Assembly (NCBI GenBank): GCA_028824555.1
Contig: JAPPDJ010000139.1
Coordinates: forward strand, 1-64,000
DNA length: 64,000 nt
Direction of reading: 5' to 3'
Origin: Gammaproteobacteria bacterium
Lineage (GTDB): Bacteria > Pseudomonadota > Gammaproteobacteria > Pseudomonadales > Azotimanducaceae
The translations under genes were made by a program, and so were the position numbers. A model generated the notes under the pieces. It was not told the DNA's origin, made no database searches, and saw nothing but the letters and a program-made list of their open reading frames with translations. Shown piece after piece: positions 1 through 8,971 of this stretch. Each line of letters begins with the position of its first letter. Within the stretch, counting starts at the first letter, position 1.

Positions 1-63
1 AGTACTGCACAGCCACAGCGAGTGGATCGTCGTCCGCAGTAGGGCATTCATGAATAATCCGGG
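1..63. repeat. Right end of a third, divergent copy of the hairpin-rich TIR element
   Basis: The first bases carry CAGCCACAGCGAGTG and ATCGTCGTCCGCAGTAG, the same internal block as the right ends of the elements at 12366-12688 and 13700-13944. The terminus differs: it reads GCATTCATGAATAATCCGGG instead of the GAGAAATGCGGGCTAG end. The rest of the copy lies outside the window. It is probably a related subfamily with a different terminal repeat. Confidence 0.6.
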
Positions 64-76
64 CTCGGGCAGAGCG

Positions 77-1303
77 CTAGCCAATCAACCCCACCACCAC
101 CCCGGTCAGGCAAGCCACGAGCGTTCCGGAAACGATCGAGCGTGGCGCCAGCGCCAGCATTTCGCCGCGCCGATCGGGCACCAAGGCGCCGATGCCGCCG
201 ATCAGGATGCCGACGCTGCCGAAGTTGGCGAATCCGCACAGGGCATAGGTAAGGATCAGGCGGGACTCTGGCGCCAGGGTTCCGGCAATGGCGGCGAAGT
301 CGAAATAGGCGAAGAGCTCGTTCAGGATCACCTTGGTGCCGAGCAGTGCGCCAGCCTCAGGCGCGTCCTGCCAGGGAATCCCCATGCTCCACGCCAGCGG
401 CGCGAGCACCCAGCCGAGGATGCGCTGTGCCGTCAGCGGCTCGCCAAGCACTTCGAACTGGCCGAGCACATGGTTGACGAGCGCCACCAAGGCCACCAGC
501 ACGATGACGGTCGAGGCGACATAGGCGACGAGCCGCAGCCCGTCCATGGTGCCGCGCGAGATCGCGTCCATCATGTTGTCGTACTTGAGCGAGTCGGCGA
601 TGTCTCCGGCTGTGGCCTCCTGGGTTTCGGGAATCATGATGCGAGCGATCACCACCGCCCCGACAACGCTCATGATCGAAGCGACGAAGATGTGCCCCAG
701 GGCGCCATCGAGCACGGGCCCGAGAATGGTCGCGTACACCACCATGATGGAGCCGGCAACGGTGGACATGCCGCAGGTCATCACCACGAAGAACTCCGAG
801 CGCGACAGGTGGTTGAGATAGGCGCGAATCGCCAGCGGCGCCTCCACCATGCCGAGGAATACGCTCGACGCCGCAGCCACGCCCACAGCACCGCCCACCC
901 GCAAGGCGCGGCGCAGGGCCCAGGCAAAGCCACGAATCACGAGCGGCAACACGCGCCAGTACCAGAGGATTGCTACCACAACGCTGAACACCAGGATCTG
1001 CGGCAACACCCGAAAGGCGAAGATCACCGGCATGGACCGTTCCGGGTAAAACGGATGCGTGTCGCTGCCGAGATAGCCGAACACGAGCTCGGTCCCGGCC
1101 ATCGTGGCACGGTCGAGTGCCACGACCAGCGCATTCAAGAGCAGAATCGAGTCGGAGATGAGCGGCACCTTCAGGAGCACGAAGCCCACGGCAAACAGCA
1201 GCGCCGAACCCACTGCCACCTCCAGCACGCGCACTTCCCGCCGCCGCTCGGAGAAGAGCCACGCCAGCCCAAGAATGACCACCAGACCCACAAGCCCCTG
1301 CAC
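77..1303 (-). CDS. Concentrative nucleoside transporter (CNT/NupC family)
   Basis: This is an inner-membrane cation-coupled nucleoside uptake permease of about 408 aa, the usual CNT length. Hydrophobic helices run throughout. The late signature is clear: NELFAYFDF and, near the C terminus, YALCGFANFGSVGILIGGIG, the conserved CNT substrate/ion-site region. The ORF track starts at 1336, but family members begin at a VQGLVGLVVILGLAWL-like sequence, so I place the start at a GTG at 1303 behind a G-rich stretch. It diverges from an adenosine-kinase-like gene at 1478, which fits nucleoside salvage (inference). Nucleoside specificity cannot be read from the sequence. Confidence 0.9.
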   Translation of the reverse strand: MQGLVGLVVILGLAWLFSERRREVRVLEVAVGSALLFAVGFVLLKVPLISDSILLLNALVVALDRATMAGTELVFGYLGSDTHPFYPERSMPVIFAFRVLPQILVFSVVVAILWYWRVLPLVIRGFAWALRRALRVGGAVGVAAASSVFLGMVEAPLAIRAYLNHLSRSEFFVVMTCGMSTVAGSIMVVYATILGPVLDGALGHIFVASIMSVVGAVVIARIMIPETQEATAGDIADSLKYDNMMDAISRGTMDGLRLVAYVASTVIVLVALVALVNHVLGQFEVLGEPLTAQRILGWVLAPLAWSMGIPWQDAPEAGALLGTKVILNELFAYFDFAAIAGTLAPESRLILTYALCGFANFGSVGILIGGIGALVPDRRGEMLALAPRSIVSGTLVACLTGVVVGLIG

Positions 1304-1465
1304 CGTCCCCCCAGACGGGCACCAGGCCCGCGACACGGAAACACCGCAATGTACAGGCTGCGCCCCGATGCGTCATCAACGCGCCCAATGCCGCCCGGCG
1401 CTTCGCATTCGGCGTGCGCCGACTCGCTGTCGGCCGAGCCACCCACTCCTTGAACGTTGGCCTGC

Positions 1466-1471
1466 TACCAT
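1466..1471 (+). promoter_or_regulatory. -10-like hexamer for a possible leaderless kinase mRNA
   Basis: TACCAT (4 of 6 matches to TATAAT) ends exactly six bases before the ATG at 1478, which would put the transcription start on the A of the start codon. No good -35 box and no Shine-Dalgarno sequence are visible. The same spacing occurs at 18914, 28067 and 36572. Confidence 0.3.
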
Positions 1472-1477
1472 CGCCGC

Positions 1478-2416
1478 ATGGCACGCATATTGGTGACCGG
1501 CACACTCGCCATCGACTACGCCGCCAAGTACCCGCGCACCTTCGCCGGCTTGCCCCGCCATGACGGCATCAATCTCTCGATTCACTTGAGCCAGATTCGG
1601 CGCGACTTTGGCGGCTGCGCCATGAACATCGCCTACAGCCTTGCCCTGCTGGGCCAGCAGCCGTCGCCGTTCGCTTTCGTAGGGGCCGACTACGAGCCGG
1701 ATTTCGCCGGCCACCTGCGGACACTGGGAATGGACACGAGCGGCATCACGATGCTGGAGGAAGCCCACTCGTCGCACGCATTCGTCATCACCGACGCAAA
1801 CCAGAACCAGTTCACAGGCTTCTACCCCGGCCCGGCACGGAGCCACGACTTCCTGCCTCGACTGCACGAGTTTGCCGAGCGCGGCTTTGACTACGCCGTG
1901 CTGGCCCCGGACGTGCCCGAGAACATGGTCGATGCGGCCCGGGTGATGGTCGAGCTCGGCATCCCCTTCCTCTGTGACCCGGGGCAGGGCCTCACCGACT
2001 TCCAGCCGAGCGACAGCCAACGGCTGACCGAGCTGTCCTCGAGCGTCATCCTGAACGAATACGAGCACCGCACGCTGCAAGGCCACGTGGGCGGAGCGCT
2101 CGCCAAGCTCGATTGTCTGATCGTCACGTTGGGGAGTGCGGGCGCCCTATGGTTCGAGCGCGGGCATGAGGCCGGACGGGTGCCGGTGGTGAACGTCGAC
2201 GACGTTACGGACCCCACGGGCTGCGGCGATGCCTTCCGCGCTGGATTCGTGGATGCCCGCCTGCGCGGTGCCGAGATGCAGGGTGCAATGCGCGCCGGCG
2301 CCTTGACCGCGGCCATCAGCCTGACGGCGCCTGGGCCGCAACGGCATACTTTCGGCGATTACGCGGCACGCTACGCGGGCGCCTGGGGGGAACGTCCGGC
2401 GTGGCTGCCGCGGTGA
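1478..2416 (+). CDS. PfkB-family kinase, adenosine-kinase-like
   Basis: This ribokinase-fold sugar or nucleoside kinase has about 312 aa. The N-terminal ARILVTGTLAIDYAAKYP, the GGCAMNIAYSLALLG glycine motif and the C-terminal catalytic DPTGCGDAFRAGF (anion hole and catalytic Asp) are present. The overall pattern, including FYPGPARS and FLCDPGQGL, resembles mycobacterial adenosine kinase more than fructokinases or ribokinases, and a nucleoside transporter diverges from it. Expected reaction: adenosine + ATP to AMP + ADP; the substrate is inferred. The start at 1478 is preferred to the ORF-track start at 1457 because homology begins at MARILV. Its stop overlaps the next gene by four bases (GTGA). 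Confidence 0.85.
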   Translation: MARILVTGTLAIDYAAKYPRTFAGLPRHDGINLSIHLSQIRRDFGGCAMNIAYSLALLGQQPSPFAFVGADYEPDFAGHLRTLGMDTSGITMLEEAHSSHAFVITDANQNQFTGFYPGPARSHDFLPRLHEFAERGFDYAVLAPDVPENMVDAARVMVELGIPFLCDPGQGLTDFQPSDSQRLTELSSSVILNEYEHRTLQGHVGGALAKLDCLIVTLGSAGALWFERGHEAGRVPVVNVDDVTDPTGCGDAFRAGFVDARLRGAEMQGAMRAGALTAAISLTAPGPQRHTFGDYAARYAGAWGERPAWLPR

Positions 2417-3060
2417 GCGATTGCGGCCGCGTCATTCTCTTGAACGGTACGTCCAGCGCCGGCAAGACGACGGTGGCACGGATGATCCAGCAACTGCGCC
2501 CGGAACCCATCCAGCACATCGCGCTTGACCAGTTCCGTGACGGCTTGCCGGACCGGTTCCGCGGCCTGAACTCCCCTGACGGAACGCCAGGAGCTCGCGG
2601 CCTAAACGTAGTGCCGATACAGGCGCCGGGAGGACCCGGCGGGCCCGAGTTGTCCGGCACGGCGATCCGCTTCGGCGACGTGGGCCTCAGAATGCTCACC
2701 GGGATGCGTCAAGCCATCGCCGCGTTCGCCAGGGCTGGCAACGATGTGGTCGTGGACGACATGCGACTCGACCCCAACTACCTCAGCGACTATCTAACGG
2801 CCCTGGCCGGCATCGACGTGATCTTCGCCGCCATCCACTGCGATTCTGCCACCCTCAACCAACGCGAAACCGAACGCCCAGGCCGCTTCCCCGGCACCGC
2901 CGTCCTGCACGCGCATAGCGTCCATGCAGGATGCATCTACGACGTAGAAGTGAACACTGGCACCACCTCCCCCCGCCAATGCGCCGAAGCCATCCTCGCC
3001 GCCGAACGAACTCCTCCCGAGCCCGGCGCGTTCGAGACGCTTGGGGCACACAAGTCCTAA
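2413..3060 (+). CDS. Chloramphenicol phosphotransferase-like P-loop kinase
   Basis: This soluble P-loop kinase of about 215 aa has the layout of the CPT-like family: Walker A in LLNGTSSAGKTTVAR, a DQFRDGLPD segment matching the CPT substrate Asp region, and a second acidic strand VVVDDMRLD. The family includes Streptomyces chloramphenicol 3-O-phosphotransferase, but most members have unknown small-molecule substrates, so no resistance claim is made. I prefer the GTG at 2413, which overlaps the upstream TGA as GTGA, over the ORF-track GTG at 2401. The stop TAA shares its last base with the ATG of the giant helicase, so all three genes look translationally coupled. Confidence 0.8.
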   Translation: MSDCGRVILLNGTSSAGKTTVARMIQQLRPEPIQHIALDQFRDGLPDRFRGLNSPDGTPGARGLNVVPIQAPGGPGGPELSGTAIRFGDVGLRMLTGMRQAIAAFARAGNDVVVDDMRLDPNYLSDYLTALAGIDVIFAAIHCDSATLNQRETERPGRFPGTAVLHAHSVHAGCIYDVEVNTGTTSPRQCAEAILAAERTPPEPGAFETLGAHKS

Positions 3061-6000
3061 TGCGCCATTTGGCCATCGACCTAGAAGTCAGCAAGCGAAC
3101 CGAGCGGATCGTTGCCTTCGCCGCGGTCGATTCCAAAGGCGCATCTGTTGTACGCACGAGGCTCGAGCGCGGAGAGCTCTACGGTGCCTTGCAAGAACTC
3201 GACCGCTTCGCTGCAGCAGCCGAGGTCATCTTGGGGCACAACCTGATTCACTTCGACTTGCCGCATCTGCGGGCCGCGGCACCCGATCTTCGGCTGCTGC
3301 GTCGTCCGGCTCTGGACACGCTCATGCTAAGTCCGCTCGCGTTTCCGAAAAACCCCTACCACCGCCTGATCAAGCATGACCGGGATGGCGACCTGATCCG
3401 TGAACGGCGAAGTGATCCTGAGTACGACGCCCGGCTCTCGCTAGATCTATTCGAGGACGAACGCGCCGCACTAGGCAGAGCCGAACCAGATCGATTGCTC
3501 GCCTGGCATTGGTTGACTTCTGGAGAGCGCGACTGTGCGGCATTTGATGGGCTGTTCAGGGAACTGCGAGGGTCGGCGCGGCCCACGGGCGAGGAAGCGA
3601 AGCAGGCCATCGATCGATTGCTGGCCGGGAAGGCCTGCACCACTCGAGGCAGCGCCATCGTCTCCCGCGCCCGGGGCTGGCCTTTCGCCTATGTGCTGGC
3701 ATGGCTTTCCGTGGCAGGCGCAAACTCCGTGATGCCACCTTGGGTGCGACACCAGTTCCCTAAAGCCGGCGAGTTGTTGGCCGAACTGCGCGACCGCGCC
3801 TGCAACGCAAACGATTGCGGCTGGTGTCGGGAAATGCATGATGCCCGCCATGAACTGCGTCGCTGGTTTGGCTTCAAGGACTTCCGCGACGAACCCGCTA
3901 TGCCTGACGGCAGTGGGTCGATGCAGCGAGCCATCGTCGAGCGGGCGATGGCCGGCGGTCATGTGTTGGGCCTTCTGCCCACCGGCGGCGGCAAGTCCTT
4001 GTGCTACCAAGTGCCAGCCCTGTCGCGGTACCACAAAACCGGAGCACTCACCGTCGTCATATCGCCCTTAGTCGCCCTCATGGCGGACCAAGTCGCCGGA
4101 TTGCAGAACATGGGCATCGGCTCCGTGGTCACGGTCAACGGCATGTTGTCCATGCCGGAACGGTCGGACGCCCTCGACCGCATCCGGCTTGGCGACGCGG
4201 CAATCGTCCTGACTTCGCCCGAGCAACTCCGCAACCCAGGGGTTGTGCGAGCAATCCAGCAACGCGAAATCGGCTCCTGGGTTCTCGACGAAGCACACTG
4301 CCTGTCGAGTTGGGGGCACGACTTCCGCCCTGACTACCGTTACGTGGGCCGATTCATCCGAGAGCACTCGGGCGAGCGACCCGCGCCCATCATCTGCCTA
4401 ACCGCGACCGCGAAGCCGGCGGTTCGGGAAGACATCGTGCGCCACTTCCGCGAAGAGGTAGGCATTGAACTCGAGGTATTCGACGGCGGAGCGCGGCGGG
4501 ACAACCTGACCTTCGAGGTTGTTCCGACAAGCCCGGCGGAGAAGTTCGCCCACATCGACGACCTGCTTCACCACCACTTGCCGGCAGATACCGACGGCGG
4601 CGCCATCGTTTATTGCTCGACGCGGAGGCGGTGCGAGGAAGTCGCCGACTACCTCGTCGCCAAGCATCGGTCGGCGGCGTACTTCCACGCGGGTCTTCAG
4701 CCAGAACGCAAGAAGCAAGTACAGGAAGATTTCATCGAGGGGCGGCTCGCCGTAATCGTCGCCACCAATGCCTTTGGCATGGGCGTGGACAAGCCCGATG
4801 TGCGGCTGGTGGTTCACGCCGACATTCCGGGTTCGCTGGAGAACTACCTTCAAGAAGCGGGCCGCGCGGGCCGTGACGCCAAGGCCGCCAGTTGCGTGCT
4901 GCTCTACACGGCAGATGACGTGGAGCGTCAGTTCGGGCTCGCCGCACGATCGCGGCTTACGCGGTCCGAGATCGACGGCATCTGCCGTGCATTGCGAAAC
5001 CTGAAGCGAAAGAATGACCGCAGCCGTCGCGGCCAGAGCGAAGTGGTCGCAACGCCGGGGGAAATCCTGCTTGAAGACGATGAACACGCCTTCGCGCGCG
5101 ACTCCCACACCGATGACACGCGCATCAAGACGGCAATCGCCTGGCTCGAAGACGCCCGCCTCGTGCAGCGCGACGAGAACCGCGCGGAAGTATTCGCGTC
5201 TTCGCTGCTCGTCAGCACACTTGACGAAGCCAAGCAGCGCCTCACCAAGATCGACGAACGCCAGCGTCCGCCCTTGGTCAGGATTGTCGAAAGGCTCATC
5301 AACGCCCCCATCGACGAGGGCGTCTCAACGGACGAACTGATCTCCCTGTCGGGCTTGACTCGCAATGGCGTTCGCAACGCGCTCCACGATCTTGAGCAAC
5401 TCGGCATTGCCAACAACGACACGACCCTAACCGCCTACATCCACGAGGGCATCGAAGGTTCGTCGCTCAGACGGCTCGAAGGCGCAATCGGACTCGAACA
5501 GGCGCTCGTCGGTCTCCTTCGGGAGTCGGCGCCCGACCTTGACGCCAAGGCAGCGGCTGCCACGTTGCACTTGCGGCCCGTCACCCAGGCGCTCAAGGAC
5601 GACGGCCACGAAGGAGCGCTGCCGCTCAAGGTGTTGCGCCTGCTCCGCAGCATCAGCATGGACGGTCGCGGCGACGATGGACCAGGCAGCATCGACCTGC
5701 GTCAGCAAGACCGCGATCAGGTCAGCGTGAAGCTCAACCGCGACTGGCCTAACCTCCTTGAAACAGCGCGCCGGCGCCGCTCGGCAGCAGGGGTGCTGTT
5801 GCAGCACCTGCGGGAGCAGCTAAAGCCGGGCGTCCAAGCTGCGGACATCTTGGTCGAGACCACCTTGGGCAAGCTCCTCGCGTCCATCGAGTCAGACCTC
5901 GAGATCCGAAGCTGGGTAAAGGACACTCGCAAGCTCTTGGACCGCGCCCTACTCTGGCTGCACGAGCAAGAGATCATCCGCCTCAACAAGGGCCTTGCGG

Positions 6001-8186
6001 TGTTTCGCCCGGCCATGACCATTCGCGTCGAAAACACGCGACGACGCTTCGGTCGGACGGACTTCGCGCCGCTGGACCTGCACTACCGGGAACAGGTTCT
6101 GCAAATCCACGTCATGGAGGAGTTCGTCAATCGAGGGCTTGACGCGATCGCCGAGGCCCTACGACTGGCGATGGATTACTTCATCCTCGACCGGGACGAA
6201 TTCCTTAAGCGCTGGCTGCCGGAGCGCAAGGACCTAGCGCGACAGACGACGCCCGAATCTTGGCGCACCATCGTCGAGAGTCTGAATAACCCGGCGCAAC
6301 GGCGCATCGTCGCCGACGACCGCCAGCAGACCAACGTCCTCGTCCTCGCCGGGCCGGGCTCCGGCAAGACCCGTGTGCTGGTGCATCGGATTGCCTATCT
6401 GTTGCGAGTGCGCCGCGAGGATCCCCGCAGCATCCTCGCGCTCGCTTACAACCGCCACGCCGCCGTCGAGATTCGCCGTCGGCTGAACGAACTCGTTGGC
6501 GCGGACTCCCGCGGCGTCACGGTCTTGACCTGCCACGGCATGGCGCTGCGTCTGACCGGCACGCACCTCGCCACTCGACCGCCGCTCGCCGACAACGACT
6601 TCGCCGAACTCCTACAGGAGGCGACCGCTCTGTTGCGCGGCGAGGGATTGCCGCAAGAAGAGGCAGACGAGCAGCGCGAGCAGCTGCTTGCGGGCTTCCG
6701 CTGGATTCTTGTGGACGAGTATCAGGACGTGGACGAGGAGCAGTATCAACTGATTTCCGCCCTGGCCGGCCGCACACTGAGCGATGGCGAACGCAAGCTG
6801 ACGCTGTTCGCCGTGGGCGACGACGACCAGAACATCTACTCCTATGCGGGCGCCTCGGTGAAGTACCTCCGACAGTTCGAGGAGGACTACAAAGCGCGCA
6901 CCGTGTACCTCACCGACAACTACCGTTCGACCGCGCACATCATTGACGCCGCGAATGCATGGATCGCGGTGGCCCAGGAACGAATGAAGATAGACCATCC
7001 CATTGTGATCGACCGCTCGCGGCGCAGGGAGCCAAGGGGCGGGCAATGGGAATCGCGCGACACAGTGTGTCGCGGCCGGGTGCAGGTGCTGCGGGTGCGC
7101 GGCGACAACCGTTCCCAGGCAATGGCGGCCTTGGCGGAACTGCGCCGCCTGGCAGAGCTTATGCGCGAATGGGATTGGCGAAGATGCGCGGTGATCGCCC
7201 GCACCTGGCACCAACTCGACCCGCTGCGCAGCCTTTGCGAACGTGACGCCATCCCGGTGCAGGTGGCGCGAGACGATGTGCGTTTTTTCTGGCGCCTGCG
7301 CGAAGTAAGAAGGCTGCGCGACTGGCTCGGGACGCTTACCCGCGGGCTGGTTGATGGCCACGCATTGCGATCCTGGCTCGCCGAGCAGCGAAGCGGAGAG
7401 TGGTCGGACGTGTTGGCGGAAGCCATCGACGAATACCTGCTGGAGACCGGCGGCGCCGAAACCTCCGTGCAGGCGTTCAACGCCTGGCTTGCCGAATGGG
7501 GCCGGGAATTGCGGCGGCGTCAGACTGGCCTTTTGCTGCTCACGGCGCATCGGGCCAAGGGGCTGGAATTCGACCATGTGGTGATTCTCGACGGCGGCTG
7601 GGGCATGGATGAAACCGGCTACGAAGCACGCCCATCGGACGACGTGTTGCGGCTCTACTACGTCGCCATGACCCGCGCACGCGAGACACTGACGCTTCTG
7701 CGATCCGTGGCATCCACGGAAGGCGAACTTCGAGACGCACCTTGGCCGGCGCATCGCGGCCGCGACTACTGGTCCCAGGACCTGCCCGCACTCATGGCCC
7801 GTGACCATCTCATTCGCACGGCACCGCCACCGGAGTTGGACGTTCGCTACGAGCCGCTGCAACTCAAAGACGTTGACATAGGATTCGCCGGTCAGTTCGG
7901 TTCGAAGCATCCAGCACACCGAGCCATCGGGAGCTTGCGCACCGGAGACGCTCTCGAAGTTCGCGCCACCGACCGCAGTTGGCTGGTCGCCGACAGCAGC
8001 GGCCAAGTTGTGGGACAACTCGCCCGCGACTACCACCCACCGCCTGGCCTATGCCGCGCCCGCGTCCACGCGATCGTCACCTGGGACAAGGCCGATGGCA
8101 CCCCAACCCAACAGGCCCGTGCGCTGCGAGACTCCTGGGAAGTCGTCCTGCCTGAACTGATCTACAACACACGGAACATCCCCTAA
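3060..8186 (+). CDS. Exonuclease-RecQ-UvrD fusion DNA helicase
   Basis: This predicted 1708-aa multidomain DNA-processing enzyme starts at the ATG fused to the upstream stop (TAATG) rather than at 2931. Residues 1-100 look like a DEDD 3'-5' exonuclease: IDLE at the start (DxE) and GHNLIHFDLPHL. Near residue 302 a RecQ SF2 helicase begins: LLPTGGGKSLCYQVPAL (Walker A), DEAHCLSSWGHDFRPDY near 408, and ATNAFGMGVDKPDVR / QEAGRAGRD near 560-605. A middle region carries winged-helix-like sequence. From about 1093 comes a UvrD/PcrA SF1 helicase: LAGPGSGKTRVL, ILVDEYQDVDEEQY, VGDDDQNIYSYAGAS, TAHRAKGLEFDHV and YYVAMTRARETL. A small C-terminal beta-rich tail follows. Both motor cores look intact. Proteins with RecQ plus UvrD in one chain are known but poorly characterised; repair and anti-phage roles are both possible. 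Confidence 0.9.
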   Translation: MRHLAIDLEVSKRTERIVAFAAVDSKGASVVRTRLERGELYGALQELDRFAAAAEVILGHNLIHFDLPHLRAAAPDLRLLRRPALDTLMLSPLAFPKNPYHRLIKHDRDGDLIRERRSDPEYDARLSLDLFEDERAALGRAEPDRLLAWHWLTSGERDCAAFDGLFRELRGSARPTGEEAKQAIDRLLAGKACTTRGSAIVSRARGWPFAYVLAWLSVAGANSVMPPWVRHQFPKAGELLAELRDRACNANDCGWCREMHDARHELRRWFGFKDFRDEPAMPDGSGSMQRAIVERAMAGGHVLGLLPTGGGKSLCYQVPALSRYHKTGALTVVISPLVALMADQVAGLQNMGIGSVVTVNGMLSMPERSDALDRIRLGDAAIVLTSPEQLRNPGVVRAIQQREIGSWVLDEAHCLSSWGHDFRPDYRYVGRFIREHSGERPAPIICLTATAKPAVREDIVRHFREEVGIELEVFDGGARRDNLTFEVVPTSPAEKFAHIDDLLHHHLPADTDGGAIVYCSTRRRCEEVADYLVAKHRSAAYFHAGLQPERKKQVQEDFIEGRLAVIVATNAFGMGVDKPDVRLVVHADIPGSLENYLQEAGRAGRDAKAASCVLLYTADDVERQFGLAARSRLTRSEIDGICRALRNLKRKNDRSRRGQSEVVATPGEILLEDDEHAFARDSHTDDTRIKTAIAWLEDARLVQRDENRAEVFASSLLVSTLDEAKQRLTKIDERQRPPLVRIVERLINAPIDEGVSTDELISLSGLTRNGVRNALHDLEQLGIANNDTTLTAYIHEGIEGSSLRRLEGAIGLEQALVGLLRESAPDLDAKAAAATLHLRPVTQALKDDGHEGALPLKVLRLLRSISMDGRGDDGPGSIDLRQQDRDQVSVKLNRDWPNLLETARRRRSAAGVLLQHLREQLKPGVQAADILVETTLGKLLASIESDLEIRSWVKDTRKLLDRALLWLHEQEIIRLNKGLAVFRPAMTIRVENTRRRFGRTDFAPLDLHYREQVLQIHVMEEFVNRGLDAIAEALRLAMDYFILDRDEFLKRWLPERKDLARQTTPESWRTIVESLNNPAQRRIVADDRQQTNVLVLAGPGSGKTRVLVHRIAYLLRVRREDPRSILALAYNRHAAVEIRRRLNELVGADSRGVTVLTCHGMALRLTGTHLATRPPLADNDFAELLQEATALLRGEGLPQEEADEQREQLLAGFRWILVDEYQDVDEEQYQLISALAGRTLSDGERKLTLFAVGDDDQNIYSYAGASVKYLRQFEEDYKARTVYLTDNYRSTAHIIDAANAWIAVAQERMKIDHPIVIDRSRRREPRGGQWESRDTVCRGRVQVLRVRGDNRSQAMAALAELRRLAELMREWDWRRCAVIARTWHQLDPLRSLCERDAIPVQVARDDVRFFWRLREVRRLRDWLGTLTRGLVDGHALRSWLAEQRSGEWSDVLAEAIDEYLLETGGAETSVQAFNAWLAEWGRELRRRQTGLLLLTAHRAKGLEFDHVVILDGGWGMDETGYEARPSDDVLRLYYVAMTRARETLTLLRSVASTEGELRDAPWPAHRGRDYWSQDLPALMARDHLIRTAPPPELDVRYEPLQLKDVDIGFAGQFGSKHPAHRAIGSLRTGDALEVRATDRSWLVADSSGQVVGQLARDYHPPPGLCRARVHAIVTWDKADGTPTQQARALRDSWEVVLPELIYNTRNIP

Positions 8187-8214
8187 CGCCTCGATAGCGT
8201 CCCCGTTCCTATCA

Positions 8215-8262
8215 CTCCCCCCTTTTGCGGGGGAGCCGAAGAAGCCCTCTTCGCTTCTTCGG
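8215..8262. terminator. Double hairpin between convergent genes
   Basis: Two stem-loops lie back to back: CTCCCCCC-TTTTGC-GGGGGAG at 8215-8235, and CCGAAGAAG pairing with CTTCTTCGG at 8236-8262. They sit between the convergent helicase and isomerase genes. No long T-tract follows on either strand, so bidirectional termination is plausible but not certain. Confidence 0.5.
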
Positions 8263-8303
8263 AGGTGGTAGGACCCAAAGCGGGGACAAGGACGAAGGAT
8301 CGG

Positions 8304-8936
8304 CTAGGCCATACCGGTCGGCGGTGCCAGTCCCAGCCGGTGCGCCACGAGCGGGATCCGGTCGTTGCCGAAGTACATGTCGTCGCCGTCGATGAACATG
8401 GTCGGCGAGCCGTAGCCGCCGCGCTCGATCAACTCGTCCGTGTTGGCGCGCAGCCTTGCCTTGTAGCCGTCCGAGCGAATGGCCGCGAAGAAGGCGGTTG
8501 CGTCCAAGCCCACCTCGCTGACGATACCTTCGAGCACGTCGTCCTGCGACACGTCCGCCAACTCGCCCCAATACCTCTCGAACACCCGCCGTGCATACGG
8601 CACAAGCATGCCTTGCTCTTCGGCAAAGAACGCCCCCCGCATCGCCTTGACGCTGTTCACCGGGAACACCGGCGGCGAGCCGATGCGGATGCCGACATAG
8701 CGTGCCCAGTCGGCAAGGTCCTTCGCATAGTGCCGTGCCTTTACCGGCACGGGTTTCGCCCGCCCCTCGTACACGCTCGGGTTGACGGTGTTGAAGACGC
8801 CGCCCACCAAAAACGGCCGCCACTTGAGTTCCACCTCGCCGCTGTCGATGCCGGGCGCCAACGTACGCTGAATCTGTTCGAAGCCGAGATACGTCCACGG
8901 GCTGCTGCAATCGAAAAAGAACTCGACGGATTGCAT
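8304..8936 (-). CDS. 2-hydroxychromene-2-carboxylate isomerase / DsbA-fold (kappa-GST-like) protein
   Basis: This 210-aa thioredoxin-superfamily protein of the DsbA/kappa-GST type opens with SVEFFFDCSSPWTYLGFEQI; the SSP motif supplies the usual glutathione-activating serine. YGSPTMFIDGDDMYFGNDR near the C terminus is the conserved cis-proline segment. Family members isomerise 2-hydroxychromene-2-carboxylate in naphthalene-type degradation using glutathione, but many homologues act elsewhere and no aromatic-degradation genes are adjacent. GGGGAGAA lies a few bases before the ATG. It diverges from the sirtuin gene across only 35 bp, so their promoters must overlap or lie in coding sequence. 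Confidence 0.85.
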   Translation of the reverse strand: MQSVEFFFDCSSPWTYLGFEQIQRTLAPGIDSGEVELKWRPFLVGGVFNTVNPSVYEGRAKPVPVKARHYAKDLADWARYVGIRIGSPPVFPVNSVKAMRGAFFAEEQGMLVPYARRVFERYWGELADVSQDDVLEGIVSEVGLDATAFFAAIRSDGYKARLRANTDELIERGGYGSPTMFIDGDDMYFGNDRIPLVAHRLGLAPPTGMA

Positions 8937-8971
8937 ATGCTTCTCCCCTTACGCCGTGTGGAGGGTACACG

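Noticed and set aside
50-1453. 467-aa plus-strand ORF opposite the nucleoside transporter
   Set aside because: It is the antisense shadow of the CNT gene; composition is His/Arg/Gln-rich with no domain, whereas the minus strand has clear CNT motifs.
2413-3060. True chloramphenicol resistance gene
   Set aside because: Only family-level P-loop similarity is visible; chromosomal CPT-like kinases are common and substrate residues cannot be confirmed.
6612-8036. 474-aa minus-strand ORF within the helicase gene
   Set aside because: Antisense to the UvrD motifs; low-complexity and without recognisable domains.
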